Shown piece by piece: positions 17,821 to 25,819 of a DNA stretch of 64,000 nucleotides; position 1 is the stretch's first letter; each line of letters opens with the position of its first letter. Below the pieces are notes generated by a model. The model searched no databases. It was given only the letters and a program-made list of their open reading frames with translations, and was not told the origin of the DNA. The stretch comes from Ligilactobacillus hayakitensis DSM 18933 = JCM 14209 (GTDB lineage: Bacteria > Bacillota > Bacilli > Lactobacillales > Lactobacillaceae), in assembly GCF_000615845.1 (NCBI RefSeq), contig NZ_BAML01000008.1, positions 1 through 64,000 on the forward strand. Reading direction: 5' to 3'. The translations under genes and the position numbers were made by a program.

Positions 17821-17881
17821 AAAGCTGATGCTTACAACCACGGTATGGATTGGCCAAAGTGCTTGTTAAACATCCAGCTTT
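17821..17881 (-). promoter_or_regulatory. Structured 5' leader of cshA
   Basis: Between murF and the cshA start, an outer stem (AAAGCTGGATG at 17871-17881 with CATCAGCTTT at 17821-17830, one bulge) encloses an inner stem (ACAAGCAC at 17859-17866 with GTGGTTGT at 17834-17841). The apical loop contains TTTGGCCAATCC. The element ends about 10 bases before the SD. The structure is clear from the sequence. Its function is not known to me; a temperature or autoregulatory role is inference. Confidence 0.6.
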
Positions 17882-17926
17882 CAATACTTATTTCTTCATT
17901 AATTTACTCCAAATTGATAGGAACAA

Positions 17927-19297
17927 TTATACTAAATTACGTAAAACTTCTTCTAAGTGAATTCCGTGACTAGCTTTTAGCATCACAACATCTTCACTTG
18001 TTAAACTTGCTTTTAAATCATCTGTCAATCGACCTAATTCGTCTGGTTGATAAAGGTGAAGTTTAGTACTTTCAAATTTAGACTGTAATTTTTCTCCTAA
18101 TGCTGCCATTAAAGGTCCCACAAGATAAACATCACTAATCTTTGTTTCATCAATACTATCAGCAAGTTGTTCATGCATTTCTTGGGCTTGTTCACCTAAT
18201 TCCAACATATCACCTAAAACAATCATTCTCCGGCCAGTCGTTGGAACTTCAGCAAATGCAGTTACTACTTCTTTAACTGCAGTCGGATTTGAATTATATA
18301 CATCACTCAAAATCCGCGCACCATTTGGGGCATGTAACCACTCTGTTCGATTCTTAGTTAATGAAAAATCAGCTAAGGCGTTTTTCATTTGGTCAACTGG
18401 AATATGATAAATATCACCAACAGCCAATGCAGCTAAGGCATTGTAAACGTTATAAGAACCAATCATTGGGATGGTAAAGTTAACTTCTGGCCACTTTTTA
18501 ACTCGAAAACTTGTTTGTTTATCATCACTCACAATATTCATGGCTTGCAATTCAACATTGTCTCCACTACCAAAAGTAACGGTTTCTTGTTGAATTTCAG
18601 ATGCTCGTTTAGTTAATAATGGTTCATTTCCATTAATCACTAATGCCCCATCTTCTTTTAAACCATGAGTAATTTCAAATTTAGCTTCAGCGATATTATC
18701 GCGACTACCAAAAAATTCAATGTGAGCTTCCCCAATCATTGTAATAATAGCAACGTCAGGCTCAACTAATTTACTAAGAAAATCAAGTTGTTCATAGCGA
18801 TCCATTCCTAATTCAACAACTAAAATTTCAGTATTTGGTTCCATACTCAAAATTGTCATCGGTACCCCGATTTCATTATTAAAGTTATCTTGAGTCTTAT
18901 GGACATTAAAAACTTGGCCCAAAACTGCAGCAGTCATATCTTTTGTAGTTGTTTTCCCGTTACTTCCTGTTACGGCAACCACTTTGGGATTAATTTTAAC
19001 CAAGTAATATTTACTCAATGCTTGAAGAGCTTCCAAACAATTTTCAACAACTAAACTTGGAAAATCAGCAATTTGTTGATTGACATGATCAGCTTGCCAT
19101 AAAGTTGCTACAGCTCCTCCATCAATTGCTGATTGTACATAATTATGCCCATCATTTGTCCCCATTAAAGGAACAAATAACGCACCTGGCTTTACTTGAC
19201 GACTGTCGAAGCAAATATTTGTAACAAATATATCTTGCCACGCATCGTTTGCTTCAACTCCTAAAGCACGTGCGATTTCGGCTAACTGCATTTTCAT
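17927..19297 (-). CDS. murF: UDP-N-acetylmuramoyl-tripeptide--D-alanyl-D-alanine ligase
   Basis: MurF adds D-Ala-D-Ala to the UDP-MurNAc tripeptide with ATP, the last cytoplasmic step of the pentapeptide precursor. The 456-residue length is normal. The ATP loop GSNGKTTT is at 111-118, with the N-terminal FDSRQVKPGALFVP uridine-binding segment, the NFNNEIGVP motif and the C-terminal LGDMLELG motif. AAAGGAG lies about ten bases before the ATG. Its product chain depends on D-alanine from the alr part of the nearby fusion gene. Confidence 0.96.
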   Translation of the reverse strand: MKMQLAEIARALGVEANDAWQDIFVTNICFDSRQVKPGALFVPLMGTNDGHNYVQSAIDGGAVATLWQADHVNQQIADFPSLVVENCLEALQALSKYYLVKINPKVVAVTGSNGKTTTKDMTAAVLGQVFNVHKTQDNFNNEIGVPMTILSMEPNTEILVVELGMDRYEQLDFLSKLVEPDVAIITMIGEAHIEFFGSRDNIAEAKFEITHGLKEDGALVINGNEPLLTKRASEIQQETVTFGSGDNVELQAMNIVSDDKQTSFRVKKWPEVNFTIPMIGSYNVYNALAALAVGDIYHIPVDQMKNALADFSLTKNRTEWLHAPNGARILSDVYNSNPTAVKEVVTAFAEVPTTGRRMIVLGDMLELGEQAQEMHEQLADSIDETKISDVYLVGPLMAALGEKLQSKFESTKLHLYQPDELGRLTDDLKASLTSEDVVMLKASHGIHLEEVLRNLV

Positions 19298-19435
19298 GCT
19301 TAAAAATCTCCTTTACACTAAAAAATTTTAAATGAATTTCAAATTTTTCTACCATTTTAGAGTCATTGTTAATTGTAACACATTAAATGCTTCTTTGCTT
19401 AAAATTGTGAGAAAAATCCCAACAACCTTCAAAAT

Positions 19436-19472
19436 AAAAAAAGTTTGGAGACATAATCTCCAAACTTTTTTT
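19436..19472 (-). terminator. Terminator of the purine permease gene
   Basis: AAGTTTGGAGA pairs perfectly with TCTCCAAACTT (5-nt loop), with a T run on the minus strand just after the stop codon. Confidence 0.9.
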
Positions 19473-19477
19473 CATTT

Positions 19478-20785
19478 CTAAGCTTGAGTAATTGATAAGA
19501 AAATTAAAAATACAACAAATAATACATACATTAATTTTGGAACTTCCTTAATACGTCCTGCTGTAATCATTGTAATTGGGTATAAGATAATCCCCAACGC
19601 AATCCCATCAGCAATACTATATGTTAATGGCATTGTAATTAAAATTACAAAGGCTGGAATCGCAATTTCTAATTTATCCCAAGCAATTTTAGCAGTATTT
19701 CCTGCCATTAAAACCCCAACGATAATTAGAGCAGGTGCTGTCACATAAGTTGAAACCACAGCCAATAATGGCGAAAAGAAGATTCCTATGATAAATAAAA
19801 TCCCAGTTACAACAGAAGCAAATCCGGTTCTTCCCCCGACAGCAATCCCAGCTGAAGATTCAACATATGTTCCTAATGGTGATGTTCCAAATAAAGCTCC
19901 AACAATCATTGCTACTGAGTCAGATAATAAGGCTCTTCCTGCACGTGGTAATTTGTTATCTTTCATCAATCCCGCTTGTGAAGCTAAAGCAACTAAAGTT
20001 CCGGCAGTATCAAAGAATGTTACCAATAAGAAAGTAATTACAACTACGAATAATTGCATGGTATTAATATCAGTAATGTGGCTTAATGCAACCCCAAATG
20101 TTGGTTTTAAACTCGGAGCTTCTGAAATAATTGCGTGTGGAACATCGATCATCCCAAGTAACATTCCAATAATTGCCGTTGCAACAATTGAAATAAAAAT
20201 TGCCCCTGGAACACGAAGAAGCATTAAAACAATGATTAACAATAAACCAATAATTGTAAGCCATGTTTGACCATGAATTGATCCCAAACTGACTAAAGTT
20301 GAATCATTTGCAATAATTAACTTTGAATCCTTCAATCCGATAAATGAGATAAAAAATCCAATCCCACTTGAAATCGCATATTTTAAATCTTGAGGAATAG
20401 CATCAATAATCATTTCACGTAATTTGAAAACTGTAATTAAAATAAAGATCAACCCAGCAACAAATACCCCTGCCAATGCAGTCTGCCAAGGAATTCCCAT
20501 TCCAATTACAACTGAATAAGCAAAAAATCCATTAACCCCTAATCCAGGTCCTAAAGCAATTGGATATTTTGCATATATCCCCATCATTAAACATCCAAAA
20601 GCACTGGCAAGTGCTGTCGCTGTAAATGCAGCGCCTTTATCCATATGAGCAGCACCTAAAACTGATGGAATTACAAATAATATGTAAGCCATTGAAATAA
20701 ATGTAGTGAAGCCAGCTAAAACTTCACGTCCAATGGTACTATTGAGCTTATCTATTTCAAAATATGAAATAACTTTGTCTTTCAC
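19478..20785 (-). CDS. AzgA/PbuG-type purine base permease
   Basis: This 435-residue membrane protein has 12 to 14 hydrophobic segments. GPGLGVNGFFAYSV and the later FFDTAGTLVALASQAG are signatures of the AzgA (NCS2-related) branch, whose members import hypoxanthine, guanine or adenine with protons. The start is GTG, eight bases after AGGAGG. Three CCGAA motifs resembling PurR boxes lie 66 to 123 bp upstream, which fits purine-dependent control, and purR itself lies elsewhere in the window. The precise base transported cannot be read from sequence. Confidence 0.88.
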   Translation of the reverse strand: MKDKVISYFEIDKLNSTIGREVLAGFTTFISMAYILFVIPSVLGAAHMDKGAAFTATALASAFGCLMMGIYAKYPIALGPGLGVNGFFAYSVVIGMGIPWQTALAGVFVAGLIFILITVFKLREMIIDAIPQDLKYAISSGIGFFISFIGLKDSKLIIANDSTLVSLGSIHGQTWLTIIGLLLIIVLMLLRVPGAIFISIVATAIIGMLLGMIDVPHAIISEAPSLKPTFGVALSHITDINTMQLFVVVITFLLVTFFDTAGTLVALASQAGLMKDNKLPRAGRALLSDSVAMIVGALFGTSPLGTYVESSAGIAVGGRTGFASVVTGILFIIGIFFSPLLAVVSTYVTAPALIIVGVLMAGNTAKIAWDKLEIAIPAFVILITMPLTYSIADGIALGIILYPITMITAGRIKEVPKLMYVLFVVFLIFLSITQA

Positions 20786-20850
20786 TATTTTCTCCTCCTG
20801 ACGTAAACACGTACATAGTTATAATTTATATGAATAATATAATCCAATAT

Positions 20851-20908
20851 CCGAATTATGTAAAGACGTTTTTTAAAATAATTCCATTTTTAATCCGAAA
20901 AATCCGAA
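20851..20908. promoter_or_regulatory. Three CCGAA motifs (PurBox-like)
   Basis: CCGAA occurs at 20851-20855, 20895-20899 and 20904-20908, all in the same orientation, each within an AT-rich context like the lactic-acid-bacterial PurBox (AWWWCCGAACWWT). They lie between the purine permease and the divergent helicase gene. Assignment to PurR is inference. Confidence 0.5.
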
Positions 20909-20980
20909 ATCTTTTTTTTAATTATAAACTAAAGTACAATTAAATATGAATATTTTTATAACGGAAAGGATTAGTGGAAA

Positions 20981-23341
20981 ATGAAACAAAGCATCGGCAT
21001 TCGTGAATTTGTAGAATTTTTACTTCGCGCCGGCGATTTAAGTGACAATAGTTCTAGCAAAGACGCTGCTTATCTGGGTACTGCTATCCACAAAAAAATC
21101 CAAAAACAATTTACAGATAATACTGAGGCTGAAGTTTTCTTACGATTTTCGACCACAATTTTAAACGAAGAATTTTTCTTCCATGGAAGAGCGGATGGCG
21201 TTACTTTTAATCATGATAAACAACCGCTTGAAGTGATTGAAATTAAAACTTCCGATAAACCATTTGAAGAATTAAGTGAAAATAAAATTAATCTCTATTG
21301 GGCTCAAGCTAAATTATACGGCTATTTTTTAATGCAAAAATATCAAACAACTTCTATTAATTTGCGCCTACATTATATTTGTCGCCCTAACCGTCAAGAA
21401 GATATCAGCGAAAAAATGCTTAGTTTTGCTCAAGCTGATAATTTTTTCAAAGAATTAGTTCATGAATTTGAAAAATGGATTAAATTACGTCAAAAACTCC
21501 ACACTAAAAGAAATGACTCAATTAAAACGCTTGATTTTCCTTTTCCTAATTATCGTAAAAATCAACGAGAACTGGCAGTTGCAGTTTATAAAACAATTTT
21601 AACGCAACAAAAAATCTTAACTGAAGCTCCAACAGGAACTGGAAAAACAATCTCGACACTTTTTCCTGCGATTAAAAGTTTAGGTGAACAAAAAGCTGAA
21701 CGTATTTTTTATCTCACTGCCAAAAAAAGTACGCGTAAAATTGCCAATGACACTATTAACCTTTTAGCTCAAAAAGGCTTAGAAATTAAATCAATCGTTT
21801 TAACTTCAAAAGAACAAATTACTTTTCCTGAAGAAGTTGGCTTAGATAATGATAAAAATCCCTTTTATATTGGTTATTACGATCGGCTTTCTGAAGCATT
21901 ATTCGATGTTTTAGAAAACGAATCTCAAATTGACCGGCAAGTAATTGAAAAATATGCTCGTAAACATACCCTTGATCCCTTTGAATTTTCTCTAGATTTA
22001 AGTTTATTTTGCGATATAGTAATTTGTGATTATAATTACCTTTTTGATCCGTTAGTTTATTTACAAAGATTCTTTAGTGATAAAAATACCAACCATATCT
22101 TTTTAGTTGACGAAGCTCATAATTTAGTTTCACGTTCTCGTGATATGTACACCAAAGAAATTAGCGCTAGTAATACCCTAAAGCTCTTGAAAGTTTTAAA
22201 TAAAGCTGAAAAGAAACCACAAAAATTAATTAACGAACTCAATAAGCTTTTAAATTCACTAGATTTAATCAAAACTCCCCTAGAGCAATATCAGCAAGAC
22301 TCAATCATTTTAGAAGAAAAACTCAAATCTCTTTGTAAAGAAGCTATGTATCTTTGTGAATATATCAGTGATTTTCTTTCAGATAACCCCCAGTTTATTT
22401 TTAAAGATGAATTACTTGAATTTTTCTTAGAGGTCCGAGCTTTTGTAAAAATTAGTGATTTTTATGATGAAAATTTTCGCACTCATTTATTACTCGATGA
22501 ACAAGGTGAACTCATTGTTAAGATTTTTTGCTTAGATTCTAGTCACCTAGTGCTTGAAAGTTTAAATCTTGGTGGCGCTAGTATCTTATTTTCAGCCACG
22601 CTAACGCCACTTTCGTACTATCAAGAAATGTTTGGATTAAAATCAGATGGATTAATTTACCAACTTCCGACTCCTTTTGATCCTAATAATATGTTGTTAC
22701 TAAGTACGCCTTATCTCAATGTAACTTATCGGATGCGACAAAAAAATCTGCCTTTAATCATCAACGCCATTTACGAACTTATCAGTCAGCGCCAAGGCAA
22801 TTATTTGATTTTCTTACCTTCTTATACTTTGTTGGAAACAGTGGTTACAGCATTTAAGCAATCATATCCTACAATCAATACGATTGTTCAAAAACGTGAT
22901 ATTGATGAACAAGAACAAGCTGAATTTTTAGCGCGTTTTGATTCTCAAAATGACACTACATTAGTTGGATTTGCCCTTTTAGGAGGAAGCTTTTCTGAAG
23001 GAATTGATTTAAAAGGCGAACGTTTAATCGGTGTAGGCATTGTTACCGTTGGTCTGCCCGGGTTAAACGATGAAACTGATGCTTTGCGTGATTTCTTTGA
23101 TAAAAAAGATGGGATGGGCTTTGAATATGCTTATCAACTTCCGGGATTAAATAATATTTTTCAAGCTGCTGGGCGTGTGATTCGCAGTGCAACAGATAAA
23201 GGAGTTGTTTTACTGATTGATTCACGCTTTAGTTGGCCTAAATATCGCCAATATTTTCCTCCACACTGGCGTAAAATTCAAGATTGCCGTAATCAAACCG
23301 AAATCGGCCAGAAAATTAATAATTTTTGGGAAAATAACTAG
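20981..23341 (+). CDS. DinG/XPD-type helicase with N-terminal RecB-like nuclease domain
   Basis: This 786-residue protein combines two activities. Residues 1-125 form a PD-(D/E)XK nuclease of the RecB/Cas4 type: His37, Asp72 (RADG), Glu87-x-Lys89 (EIK) and the QxxxY motif (Gln109, Tyr113). From 190 onward it is a superfamily 2 helicase of the Rad3/XPD/DinG class, with Walker A PTGTGKT (217-223), DEAH (377-380), the SATL motif and the AAGRVIRS motif VI. Family members unwind DNA 5' to 3' and act in repair. The four cysteines that hold the iron-sulfur cluster in relatives appear to be missing. The gene is single, with a GAAAGGA SD, and is followed by hairpin repeat copy B. Confidence 0.85.
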   Translation: MKQSIGIREFVEFLLRAGDLSDNSSSKDAAYLGTAIHKKIQKQFTDNTEAEVFLRFSTTILNEEFFFHGRADGVTFNHDKQPLEVIEIKTSDKPFEELSENKINLYWAQAKLYGYFLMQKYQTTSINLRLHYICRPNRQEDISEKMLSFAQADNFFKELVHEFEKWIKLRQKLHTKRNDSIKTLDFPFPNYRKNQRELAVAVYKTILTQQKILTEAPTGTGKTISTLFPAIKSLGEQKAERIFYLTAKKSTRKIANDTINLLAQKGLEIKSIVLTSKEQITFPEEVGLDNDKNPFYIGYYDRLSEALFDVLENESQIDRQVIEKYARKHTLDPFEFSLDLSLFCDIVICDYNYLFDPLVYLQRFFSDKNTNHIFLVDEAHNLVSRSRDMYTKEISASNTLKLLKVLNKAEKKPQKLINELNKLLNSLDLIKTPLEQYQQDSIILEEKLKSLCKEAMYLCEYISDFLSDNPQFIFKDELLEFFLEVRAFVKISDFYDENFRTHLLLDEQGELIVKIFCLDSSHLVLESLNLGGASILFSATLTPLSYYQEMFGLKSDGLIYQLPTPFDPNNMLLLSTPYLNVTYRMRQKNLPLIINAIYELISQRQGNYLIFLPSYTLLETVVTAFKQSYPTINTIVQKRDIDEQEQAEFLARFDSQNDTTLVGFALLGGSFSEGIDLKGERLIGVGIVTVGLPGLNDETDALRDFFDKKDGMGFEYAYQLPGLNNIFQAAGRVIRSATDKGVVLLIDSRFSWPKYRQYFPPHWRKIQDCRNQTEIGQKINNFWENN

Positions 23342-23374
23342 CCCAAAAACCGCTTTGCTAGCATGAATAAAATT

Positions 23375-23426
23375 AAAAAACCTTAAGAAATCATCGCTTT
23401 AAAACGTAATTTCTTAAGGCTTTTTT
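23375..23426. repeat. Dispersed hairpin repeat, copy B
   Basis: It has the same architecture as the copy at 13906 (A6, CCTTAAG, GAAAT, inner ACG arm, then ATTTCTTAAGG and T6). It lies between the convergent helicase gene and the membrane-protein gene and should act as a terminator for both. Confidence 0.85.
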
Positions 23427-23440
23427 AATTATAAATATTT

Positions 23441-24103
23441 TTAACGAAACATGCTTGAAGCACGATCAAAATAAAAGTTTTCAATCCATTTTGGCTTACT
23501 TAAAATTTGGAAATAACCTACAATACTCAATAGTAGTGCCCCAATCGCATCTGCAAATAAATCTCCCATCGTATCCATTAATGCAGCCCGTCCAACTAAT
23601 GCATGCCCAGTTGTTGAAATAAAGCGTTGTAAGTTCATACCGAACAATCCATCCATTGAAAATTCATAAAACTCCCAAAAAACGCCACACATCATTGCAA
23701 ATGCAAAAGCATAAAACGCAATAAATCCAGGTGACATATATTTACGTGCATATTTGGGAACTAAAATACCATATAATGACCACCCAAAACCAGCAAGTAA
23801 AATCCCACTTAATACATGTAACCCTTTATCCCAATAGGCAACACTATAAAAATGATATAGAGTTCCTAGATATACTGATCCAATAATAAATAACATATAT
23901 ACAATACTCAAAACACGTGGGAACTCTACGCGAAATAGCCACACCACAATCATTGGCATTGCTAATAAAATCATTCCTGCAATATTTTCGAGTAGATATA
24001 ATCCACTTTCTTGCTTGATAATTCCTAAAATTAATGAGACTACCATTAAAACTTCAAAGATACTCATTAAGATGAAATCAAGCGACATATTTTTCTTCTT
24101 CAT
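23441..24103 (-). CDS. YjdF-like (DUF2238) membrane protein
   Basis: This 220-residue protein has about six hydrophobic helices. Conserved polar residues within the membrane region (YWDKGLHVLSG, FWEFYEFSMDG and DTMGDLFADAIGA) match the DUF2238/YjdF family of uncharacterised membrane proteins. No biochemical role is established for this family. An AAGGAAG SD precedes the ATG. The gene is alone, ending at hairpin repeat copy B. Confidence 0.65.
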   Translation of the reverse strand: MKKKNMSLDFILMSIFEVLMVVSLILGIIKQESGLYLLENIAGMILLAMPMIVVWLFRVEFPRVLSIVYMLFIIGSVYLGTLYHFYSVAYWDKGLHVLSGILLAGFGWSLYGILVPKYARKYMSPGFIAFYAFAFAMMCGVFWEFYEFSMDGLFGMNLQRFISTTGHALVGRAALMDTMGDLFADAIGALLLSIVGYFQILSKPKWIENFYFDRASSMFR

Positions 24104-24131
24104 ACTTAATCAATCTTCCTTTTTATTATAT

Positions 24132-24165
24132 AAAAAAAACGCTTATCTCCATTATGAGATAAGCG
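24132..24165 (-). terminator. Terminator of rpmE2
   Basis: CGCTTATCTC pairs with GAGATAAGCG around a 6-nt loop, followed on the minus strand by eight T. Confidence 0.9.
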
Positions 24166-24193
24166 GCATGATTTATCAAGTCTCCAACTAGGA

Positions 24194-24445
24194 TTAGTTG
24201 TTGCTTGTGAAACCGTATTTCTTGTTGAAACGATCCACACGTCCGTCTGCTTGAGTGAACTTTTGACGACCTGTGTAGAATGGGTGTGAGTCACTTGAGA
24301 TTTCAACACGAATTAATGGGTAAGTTTTACCTTCAAATTCTACAGTTTCTTCAGATGTCTTTGTTGAACCTGATAAGAACTTGTAACCTGTTGATGAGTC
24401 CATGAAAACTACTTCATGGTATTCTGGATGAATTCCTTGTTTCAT
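24194..24445 (-). CDS. rpmE2: 50S ribosomal protein L31 type B
   Basis: The 83-residue protein begins [14 protein letters not shown] and contains [13 protein letters not shown], the hallmarks of L31. It lacks the CxxC zinc ligands, so it is the zinc-independent type B form. It binds at the subunit bridge of the large ribosomal subunit. AAAGGAG lies before the ATG, and a small hairpin in the leader may mediate autoregulation. It follows rho, the usual order in lactobacilli. Confidence 0.97.
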   Translation of the reverse strand: MKQGIHPEYHEVVFMDSSTGYKFLSGSTKTSEETVEFEGKTYPLIRVEISSDSHPFYTGRQKFTQADGRVDRFNKKYGFTSNN

Positions 24446-24462
24446 TTCAATACTCTCCTTTG

Positions 24463-24487
24463 CCCTGGTACATTTGCTGAACCAGAG
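24463..24487 (-). promoter_or_regulatory. Leader hairpin of rpmE2
   Basis: CTGGT (24481-24485) pairs with ACCAG (24465-24469) around an 11-nt loop, ending a few bases before the rpmE2 SD. It could be an L31 autoregulatory leader; this is inference from position only. Confidence 0.4.
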
Positions 24488-24507
24488 TTATTTTTGTGTA
24501 TATTACA

Positions 24508-24531
24508 ACAAAAAACATGATACCATGTTTT
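24508..24531 (-). terminator. Possible terminator after rho
   Basis: On the minus strand ACATG and CATGT form a short stem with a 4-nt loop, followed by TTTTTTG. It is short and weak by eye. Confidence 0.5.
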
Positions 24532-24547
24532 GGATTAATAAGCAATC

Positions 24548-25819
24548 CTAAATTAACTTATTAATTTTTTGAATAAAATCTTGATTATCCTTTGAGGATT
24601 TAAGTAATTGTAGTACTTGTTCTGTATCTTTAATTAAATCATTATTTAATTTTTTACGTAACTTCCAAATTGCATCGAGCACTTCTGGTTGTAAGATTAA
24701 ATCTTCTTTACGCGTACCGGATTTCTTAATATCTACCGCTGGGAAAATTCTTCTTTCAGCTAATTGACGCGAAAGTTGTAATTCCATATTCCCCGTTCCT
24801 TTGAACTCCTCGTAGATAACATCATCCATCCGTGATCCCGTATCAACTAAGGCAGTCGCCAAAATTGTTAAACTTCCACCTTCTTCAATGTTACGAGCCG
24901 CACCAAAAAACTTCTTTGGTTTAAAGAATGCCGTTGGATCAACCCCACCAGAAAGTGTCCGTCCACTTGGCGGCACAATCAAGTTATTAGCCCGGGCTAA
25001 ACGCGTAAGTGAATCTAATAAAATAACCACATCTTGCTTGTCTTCAACCAAGCGCATTGCGCGTTGTAATAACAACTCTGATACCCGCATGTGATTTTCT
25101 GGACGTTGATCGAAGGTTGAATAAATAACTTCGCCATTGATTGTCCGTTCTAAATCAGTAACTTCTTCGGGACGTTCATCAATCAAAAGTACTAAAATCT
25201 TAGTTTCTGGATGATTTTCAGAAATCCCTTGTGCAATTTGCTTAATCAAACTTGTTTTTCCCGCTTTTGGAGGGGCAACAATTAATCCCCGTTGCCCAAA
25301 ACCAATTGGTGCAAACAGATCAATCATTCTTGTTGATAACAAGTTTGATTTAGTGCTTAAATTCATTTGTCTATCCGGATAAATTGGGGTTAAGGCAGGA
25401 AAGTGATCTCTTTTTTTGGCTTCCTCAGGATCTTTACCGTTAACAGTATCCACTCTTAAAAGCCCGTAAAACTTTTCGCCTTGACGCGGTGGCCGAACAC
25501 TTCCACCAACTTCATCCCCATTCCGTAAACCGAAGCGACGAATTTGAGAAGCTGAAATATATACGTCTTCTTTTGAAGAACCATAATTAATTGGACGTAA
25601 AAAACCAAAGCCTTCGGAAGAAACAATTTCTAAAATCCCTTTCATATGAAAATCATTTTCATTTGCTTGAGCTTTTAAAATTGCTAATGAAAGTTCTTTT
25701 TTATTCATTTCACTATAATTAGCAATCTTATATTGCCGTGCATATGAATAAATTTCTTCCAACGTCATCCCTTGTAAATCCGAAATGACTGAAGGCTTTT
25801 CTTCCTTAACTTCTTTCAT
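24548..25819 (-). CDS. rho: Transcription termination factor Rho
   Basis: Rho is a hexameric RNA-dependent ATPase that releases transcripts. In this 423-residue protein the N-terminal helical Rho_N domain is at about 13-50. The cold-shock-like RNA-binding domain follows (57-130, with GFGFLRP), and Walker A APPKAGKTS is at 182-190, with LIDERPEEVTD and the Q and R loops beyond. The ATG overlaps the stop codon of murA (TAATG), so the two are translationally coupled. This murA-rho-rpmE2 order is typical of lactobacilli. Confidence 0.97.
   Translation of the reverse strand: MKEVKEEKPSVISDLQGMTLEEIYSYARQYKIANYSEMNKKELSLAILKAQANENDFHMKGILEIVSSEGFGFLRPINYGSSKEDVYISASQIRRFGLRNGDEVGGSVRPPRQGEKFYGLLRVDTVNGKDPEEAKKRDHFPALTPIYPDRQMNLSTKSNLLSTRMIDLFAPIGFGQRGLIVAPPKAGKTSLIKQIAQGISENHPETKILVLLIDERPEEVTDLERTINGEVIYSTFDQRPENHMRVSELLLQRAMRLVEDKQDVVILLDSLTRLARANNLIVPPSGRTLSGGVDPTAFFKPKKFFGAARNIEEGGSLTILATALVDTGSRMDDVIYEEFKGTGNMELQLSRQLAERRIFPAVDIKKSGTRKEDLILQPEVLDAIWKLRKKLNNDLIKDTEQVLQLLKSSKDNQDFIQKINKLI

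Noticed and set aside
19788-20270. 160-codon plus-strand frame inside the purine permease
   Set aside because: It is a shadow of the permease helices on the other strand; no start signal, and the permease frame has clear family motifs.
20786-20880. Purine riboswitch upstream of the purine permease
   Set aside because: Some AT-rich motifs look like the P1 flanks, but the conserved loop sequences and the three-stem fold could not be found; the CCGAA motifs are the better explanation for regulation.
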